DNA of 64,000 nt from Peptococcaceae bacterium BICA1-7 (GTDB lineage: Bacteria; Bacillota; Desulfotomaculia; Desulfotomaculales; Desulfocucumaceae). Location: positions 1 to 64,000 of the forward strand of contig JUEB01000013.1 in the NCBI GenBank assembly GCA_000802095.1. The letters run 5' to 3'. The notes below the pieces were generated by a model that saw nothing but the letters and a program-made list of their open reading frames with translations, had not been told where the DNA came from and did no database searches. The position numbers were made by a program, and so were the translations under genes. Of the stretch, positions 60,800-64,000 are shown in pieces (the stretch's first letter is position 1; the number at the start of each line of letters is the position of its first letter).

Positions 60800-62278
60800 T
60801 TATACTTTTTTCTGCTTTTTTACCTCTTCCCACCAGTTATCCATTTGCTCCAGACTGCATTGGTCCAGTTCCAACCCTGATTTTGCGGCCCTTTCTTCAA
60901 TATATCCAAATCTATCCAAGAATTTACTTATTGTTCTACTAAGTGCTATTTCGGCATCTATATTGAGAATCCGGGAAAGATTCAGCACAGAAAATAGAAC
61001 ATCTCCAAGCTCCTCTTCCATCTGCGATCCGCTTCCACTTTTAACAGCCTCCTTTATTTCAGAAAGCTCCTCATAGAGCTTTTCCAGTGCCCCTTCATAG
61101 CTGGGCCAGTCAAAGCCTACTCTGGCTGCCCTGGCCTGTATTTTCTGGGCTCTTATCAGGGAAGGAAGCGACCGTGGAAGGTCATCCATTATACTTGCCG
61201 GGGCACCCTTACCTTTTTCCTTTTTCTTTATTGCCGCCCAGTTTTCGAGCACTTCCCGGCTGTTTTCCACTTTGACACTGCCAAAAACATGGGGATGACG
61301 CCTGACCATTTTTTCAGTGATGGCTCCGACCACGTCATTAATGCCAAAGTGCCCGCCCTCCCCGGCTATCAAGGCGTGAAATACAATCTGTAATAATAAG
61401 TCTCCCAATTCTTCACATATATTATACATATCCTGCCTGTCAAGGGCATCTATAACTTCATAGGCCTCTTCCAGAAGGTACGGTCGCAGAGAGAGGTGGT
61501 CCTGCTCCCTGTCCCAGGGGCACCCGCCCTCACCCCTTAAACGGGCCATTACATCCACCAGCGGGTCAAGGGGGAAGCGGCAGCCGGCAGGGGAGGTCTC
61601 GCCTTCAAGAGGTGGAATGTAGACACTGGTAAGATGATTCACCCTGCTTGTCCTGTCCAGTTCATAAAGAAGGCATCTTTCAATGCTTTCCTCACCGGGA
61701 ACTCCCGCGGCTGTAACAATGGTCACTGGATGATCATCAGGGTAGGTCTCCATAAGCGAAATCTTGATATCAGACAAAACCAGGCGGCTGTATGCCTGGG
61801 TAACAACAGTACCCACCGCCGGGTCAGGTCTCTGCTCCCCCATCCTCAGCCCGTCAATTATATGCAGGCCCCGGGCCGGGTTTATCTCAAGCACGGCATA
61901 TAGCGCATCAAGAAAGCTCATCCCGGGAATAAAGCCAACTTCCAGCCCTTCCCCCCGGGCTGAATTTATGATGAGCTCAACTGATTCCTCAGCCACCATC
62001 GGATGTCCCGGAACGGCGTAAGTCACGTCACCTTTGCGGCCCAGTTCTATAACCTCATCGGCAATACGCCGGTAGACCTCCTGAAAATCACCGGCCTCCC
62101 GGTATATATAATCAAAAGTATCAAAGTGTATCCCTCTTTGGCCCAGCCACTCCACTACCGGATGAATCCCGGTGCGAAGCCTTATACAGCGGCTCTTCCC
62201 CAGTAATTCCAGGGCTGCCGAAGAAAGCATTCCAGGATCCCCCGGACCCAGCCCTACTACAGTTATTTTTCCGCCCAA
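60800..62278 (-). CDS. mazG: MazG-family pyrophosphohydrolase with methylase domain (YabN)
   Basis: This 492-residue protein is a fusion. The N-terminal tetrapyrrole-methylase-like domain (about 1–215) shows ITVVGLGPGDPGMLSSAALE and VTYAVPGHPMVAEESVEL. The C-terminal half carries two MazG modules: GGCPWDREQDHLSLRPYLLE with EEAYEVIDALDRQ, and a second with ELSEIKEAVKSGSGSQMEEE and LGDVLFSVLNLSRIL. MazG hydrolyses nucleoside triphosphates to clear damaged or stray nucleotides. The same fusion is B. subtilis YabN. TTG start with GGAGG seven bases upstream. Confidence 0.96.
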   Translation of the reverse strand: MGGKITVVGLGPGDPGMLSSAALELLGKSRCIRLRTGIHPVVEWLGQRGIHFDTFDYIYREAGDFQEVYRRIADEVIELGRKGDVTYAVPGHPMVAEESVELIINSARGEGLEVGFIPGMSFLDALYAVLEINPARGLHIIDGLRMGEQRPDPAVGTVVTQAYSRLVLSDIKISLMETYPDDHPVTIVTAAGVPGEESIERCLLYELDRTSRVNHLTSVYIPPLEGETSPAGCRFPLDPLVDVMARLRGEGGCPWDREQDHLSLRPYLLEEAYEVIDALDRQDMYNICEELGDLLLQIVFHALIAGEGGHFGINDVVGAITEKMVRRHPHVFGSVKVENSREVLENWAAIKKKEKGKGAPASIMDDLPRSLPSLIRAQKIQARAARVGFDWPSYEGALEKLYEELSEIKEAVKSGSGSQMEEELGDVLFSVLNLSRILNIDAEIALSRTISKFLDRFGYIEERAAKSGLELDQCSLEQMDNWWEEVKKQKKV

Positions 62279-62511
62279 CGGTAAACCTCCATGCTATATC
62301 TTTTTTGCCTATAAAAACAAAAAAACGCTGCTCTGGCTGCCTTACAGCCCGCTGCAGCCCCATCGCCCCGTTTATTATAACATAAAGGACCTCATTTTAA
62401 ACATTTTTCCAGGGCCGGAAACATGCTGGGGCAATCCAGCCGCCCATGGAAAATAATTACCGCACCACAGAGGATTAAAATCTTTTGCATGCTGTTAATG
62501 TATGTCTCAAT

Positions 62512-62690
62512 AAACCACAGAGCACACAGAGGGCACAGAGGTTTTAGCCTGCCTGAATGTTTAATAATATTTTTACTAGATGATCTGGATAACGACTGGC
62601 ATAATTTTTTGAATTGTAGAATTCCGGCTATAGACCTAATAGTTGTGCCTGTTAGCTTTTTCTCTGTGACCTCTGTGTCCTCTGTGGTTT
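62512..62690. repeat. Hairpin repeat element with inverted ends (copy 2)
   Basis: The left end AAACCACAGAGCACACAGAG (62512–62531) and the right end mirrored at 62662–62690 (CTCTGTGTCCTCTGTGGTTT at 62671–62690) form a near-perfect inverted repeat. The same CCACAGAGGACACAGAG core occurs in the element at 33410–33579. The interior is AT-rich and non-coding. It lies between spoVT and mazG, intergenic, outside coding sequence. The rest of 62279–62767 has no gene. Confidence 0.75.
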
Positions 62691-62730
62691 TTATAAATAA
62701 GACATTCATTATTTTCAGGGCAGAATGTAT

Positions 62731-62761
62731 AAAAGAGTGGCCCAGTGTGAGCCACTCTTTT
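62731..62761 (-). terminator. spoVT terminator
   Basis: AAAAGAGTGGC / GCCACTCTTTT is a perfect 11-bp stem, directly after the spoVT stop. Confidence 0.88.
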
Positions 62762-62767
62762 AAAGAC

Positions 62768-63328
62768 CTATTGCTCCATTTGTTTGGCCAAAAAACCGGC
62801 TGCTGTTTCAGCCAGCTTCAGCTCCATTTCTCCCATTTTCACATCAGTTTCTCTGGAGGCCAGGATAACAGCTCCTATAGGGTCGCCCTCAGAAATTATG
62901 GGGGCTATTACCTCGGCAGAATACTTACAGTCACCGTCCTCAATAATGATTCCCTCCTTGCACTGGGAATCTTTTCCCGGACTATTGAGCACCAGGGCCT
63001 TTCTATCTTCCATTACCTTTTCAACAGCAGGGCCTATGGCCTTGTTGATGAACTCTTTTTTGGGGGCCCCGGCGACTGCTATTATTGTATCACGGTCCGC
63101 GATGCAGGCTATGTGTCCCAGCGCTTCATGCAGAGAATCGGCATATTCCTTGGCAAAATCACCTAACTCTCCAATAGGGGAGTATTTTTTCAGGATTACC
63201 TCGCCTTCTCTATCTACAAAGATTTCCAGAGGGTCTCCTTCACGTATACGTAAAGTTCTTCTTATTTCCTTCGGGATGACAACTCTGCCCAAATCGTCAA
63301 TTCGGCGAACGATACCGGTTGCCTTCAT
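62768..63328 (-). CDS. spoVT: Stage V sporulation regulator SpoVT
   Basis: This 186-residue protein has an AbrB-type swapped-hairpin DNA-binding domain at residues 1–52 (MKATGIVRRIDDLGRVVIPK, EIRRTLRIREGDPLEIFVDR) and a GAF-like C-terminal domain (HIACIADRDTIIAVAGAPKK; CKYSAEVIAPIISEGDPIGA). It tunes sigma-G-dependent genes in the forespore and affects germination. Length and sequence match SpoVT closely. Confidence 0.97.
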   Translation of the reverse strand: MKATGIVRRIDDLGRVVIPKEIRRTLRIREGDPLEIFVDREGEVILKKYSPIGELGDFAKEYADSLHEALGHIACIADRDTIIAVAGAPKKEFINKAIGPAVEKVMEDRKALVLNSPGKDSQCKEGIIIEDGDCKYSAEVIAPIISEGDPIGAVILASRETDVKMGEMELKLAETAAGFLAKQMEQ

Positions 63329-63454
63329 CTATTCACCCTTCCCTCCTTTATCTGCATAAACTTCGCGATTTAACTTTCACAGATAGTATATAACAGGAGA
63401 AAAGGAATTATTCATTTTTTACCAATCAGCTTTATTTTTTTTCAATATTCGTGG

Positions 63455-64000
63455 TTATTCCTTTTTAGTGTCTATACTCTCTTCATTCCCGGTTTCTTTA
63501 TCCTCTGGCTTGGCCAGATTATTAACTATTTCAGCCTTTTCCCTGGCTTCCTGAACAAAATTGGTTACTTTCTCCTGATTGGCGTCATTGGTAAGCTTGT
63601 CCACCAGCTCGGCCTTTACCTCTGCAAAGCTTTTTTGTTTTTCAGGAGTTACTTTTTCCATTTTAATAATATGATATCCATAGCTGGTTTTAACCGGCTC
63701 CCTGGTGTACTCACCAGGCTTTAAGGCTATGGCCGCCTGCTCAAACTCGGGAACCGCATCCCCGGGGCTGAATACAAATAGTCCTCCCTGGGCTGCAGTG
63801 CCAGGGTCTTCCGATTTTTCTTTGGCCAGCTCGGAAAAGTCCTTGCCCTGCTTGAGCTGTTCCATAACGGCCTGTATTTTTGTCCGGGCTTCAAGGTCAG
63901 CTTTATTCTTATCACTCTGGTCCTCCGGAATCATGGCCAGTATATGCCGCACCTGATAGCTTACCGGATCTACAAACTGGCTTTTGTTTTTGTCGTAGTA
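63455..64000 (-). CDS. PrsA/parvulin-type peptidyl-prolyl isomerase (N-terminus outside window)
   Basis: At least 182 residues are present and the frame is open through the right edge (YYDKNKSQFVDPVSYQVRHI lies before an internal GTG). The parvulin domain is seen as RHILAMIPEDQ, then QAVMEQLKQGKDFSELAKEK, SEDPGTAAQGGLFVFSPGDA, VPEFEQAAIALKPGEYTREP and SYGYHIIKMEKV. Such proteins fold exported proteins outside the membrane. The location downstream of mfd and before spoVT is typical for Peptococcaceae, but the mfd side is not visible. The signal peptide should lie in the missing part. Confidence 0.9.
   Translation of the reverse strand, partial: YYDKNKSQFVDPVSYQVRHILAMIPEDQSDKNKADLEARTKIQAVMEQLKQGKDFSELAKEKSEDPGTAAQGGLFVFSPGDAVPEFEQAAIALKPGEYTREPVKTSYGYHIIKMEKVTPEKQKSFAEVKAELVDKLTNDANQEKVTNFVQEAREKAEIVNNLAKPEDKETGNEESIDTKKE

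Overview
The window looks like a chromosomal segment of an anaerobic, endospore-forming Firmicute, most likely a Peptococcaceae / Desulfotomaculum–Pelotomaculum-type organism (inference). The evidence is the set of sporulation genes (spoVT, spoIID, yabP, yabQ, spoIIE, a SleB-type hydrolase), formate–tetrahydrofolate ligase, S-layer-type proteins, frequent TTG/GTG starts behind strong AGGAGG-type ribosome sites, and a gene order matching the Bacillus subtilis spoVT–mazG–yabOPQ–divIC–yabR–spoIIE–tilS–ftsH–folP–folB–folK region. Almost all of it reads on the minus strand.

Bases 1–24.9 kb form an accessory region. It opens with a surface protein running off the left edge (MBG repeats of exactly 243 bp) and a TetR regulator with a perfect operator. 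A broken spore photoproduct lyase gene follows, facing a broken SLH-protein gene. Next comes an unusual RiPP-type cluster at 6.1–13.3 kb: a methyltransferase, two paralogous YcaO proteins with C-terminal Cys motifs, a RiPP-maturation radical SAM protein and a Nif11-type precursor peptide. After it lie a 2148-residue secreted protein (NHL, fn3 and a long helical repeat region) and a two-component system made of a dual-core 7TMR-DISM hybrid kinase and a SARP/BTAD-type response regulator. A second, shorter copy of the splB-end/terminator/SLH-end block closes the region at 24.6–24.9 kb, so the island lies between two direct copies of the same relic.

Bases 24.9–30.5 kb carry an orphan XdhC protein, a membrane-anchored glucosaminidase-like protein, an acyltransferase, a lipoprotein, and a cyclic-di-GMP-I riboswitch in front of a receiver-like protein that lacks its phosphorylation site. 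Bases 29.9–36.2 kb hold ktrA, ktrB, a nitrilase-family amidase, folK, folB, folP, an HD-domain protein and a DUF134 regulator; a hairpin-forming repeat element sits between folB and folK. Then come fhs, a thioesterase, ndk, ftsH, tilS, spoIIE, a Ppx/GppA phosphatase, an S1-domain protein, a DivIC/FtsB protein and a small HTH protein.

Bases 48.1–57.1 kb interrupt the conserved sporulation order. They hold an NtrB/NtrC-type pair with two CBS-domain proteins, a four-gene group with a TauE-family exporter behind a plausible sigma-54 promoter, a rhodanese lipoprotein, a 44-residue Cys-rich protein, and a SleB/LysM hydrolase behind a c-di-AMP (ydaO-type) riboswitch. The conserved order resumes with yabQ, yabP, spoIID, an S4-domain protein, HU, mazG (yabN-type), spoVT and a PrsA-like foldase that runs off the right edge. 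No rRNA, tRNA or CRISPR array was seen.
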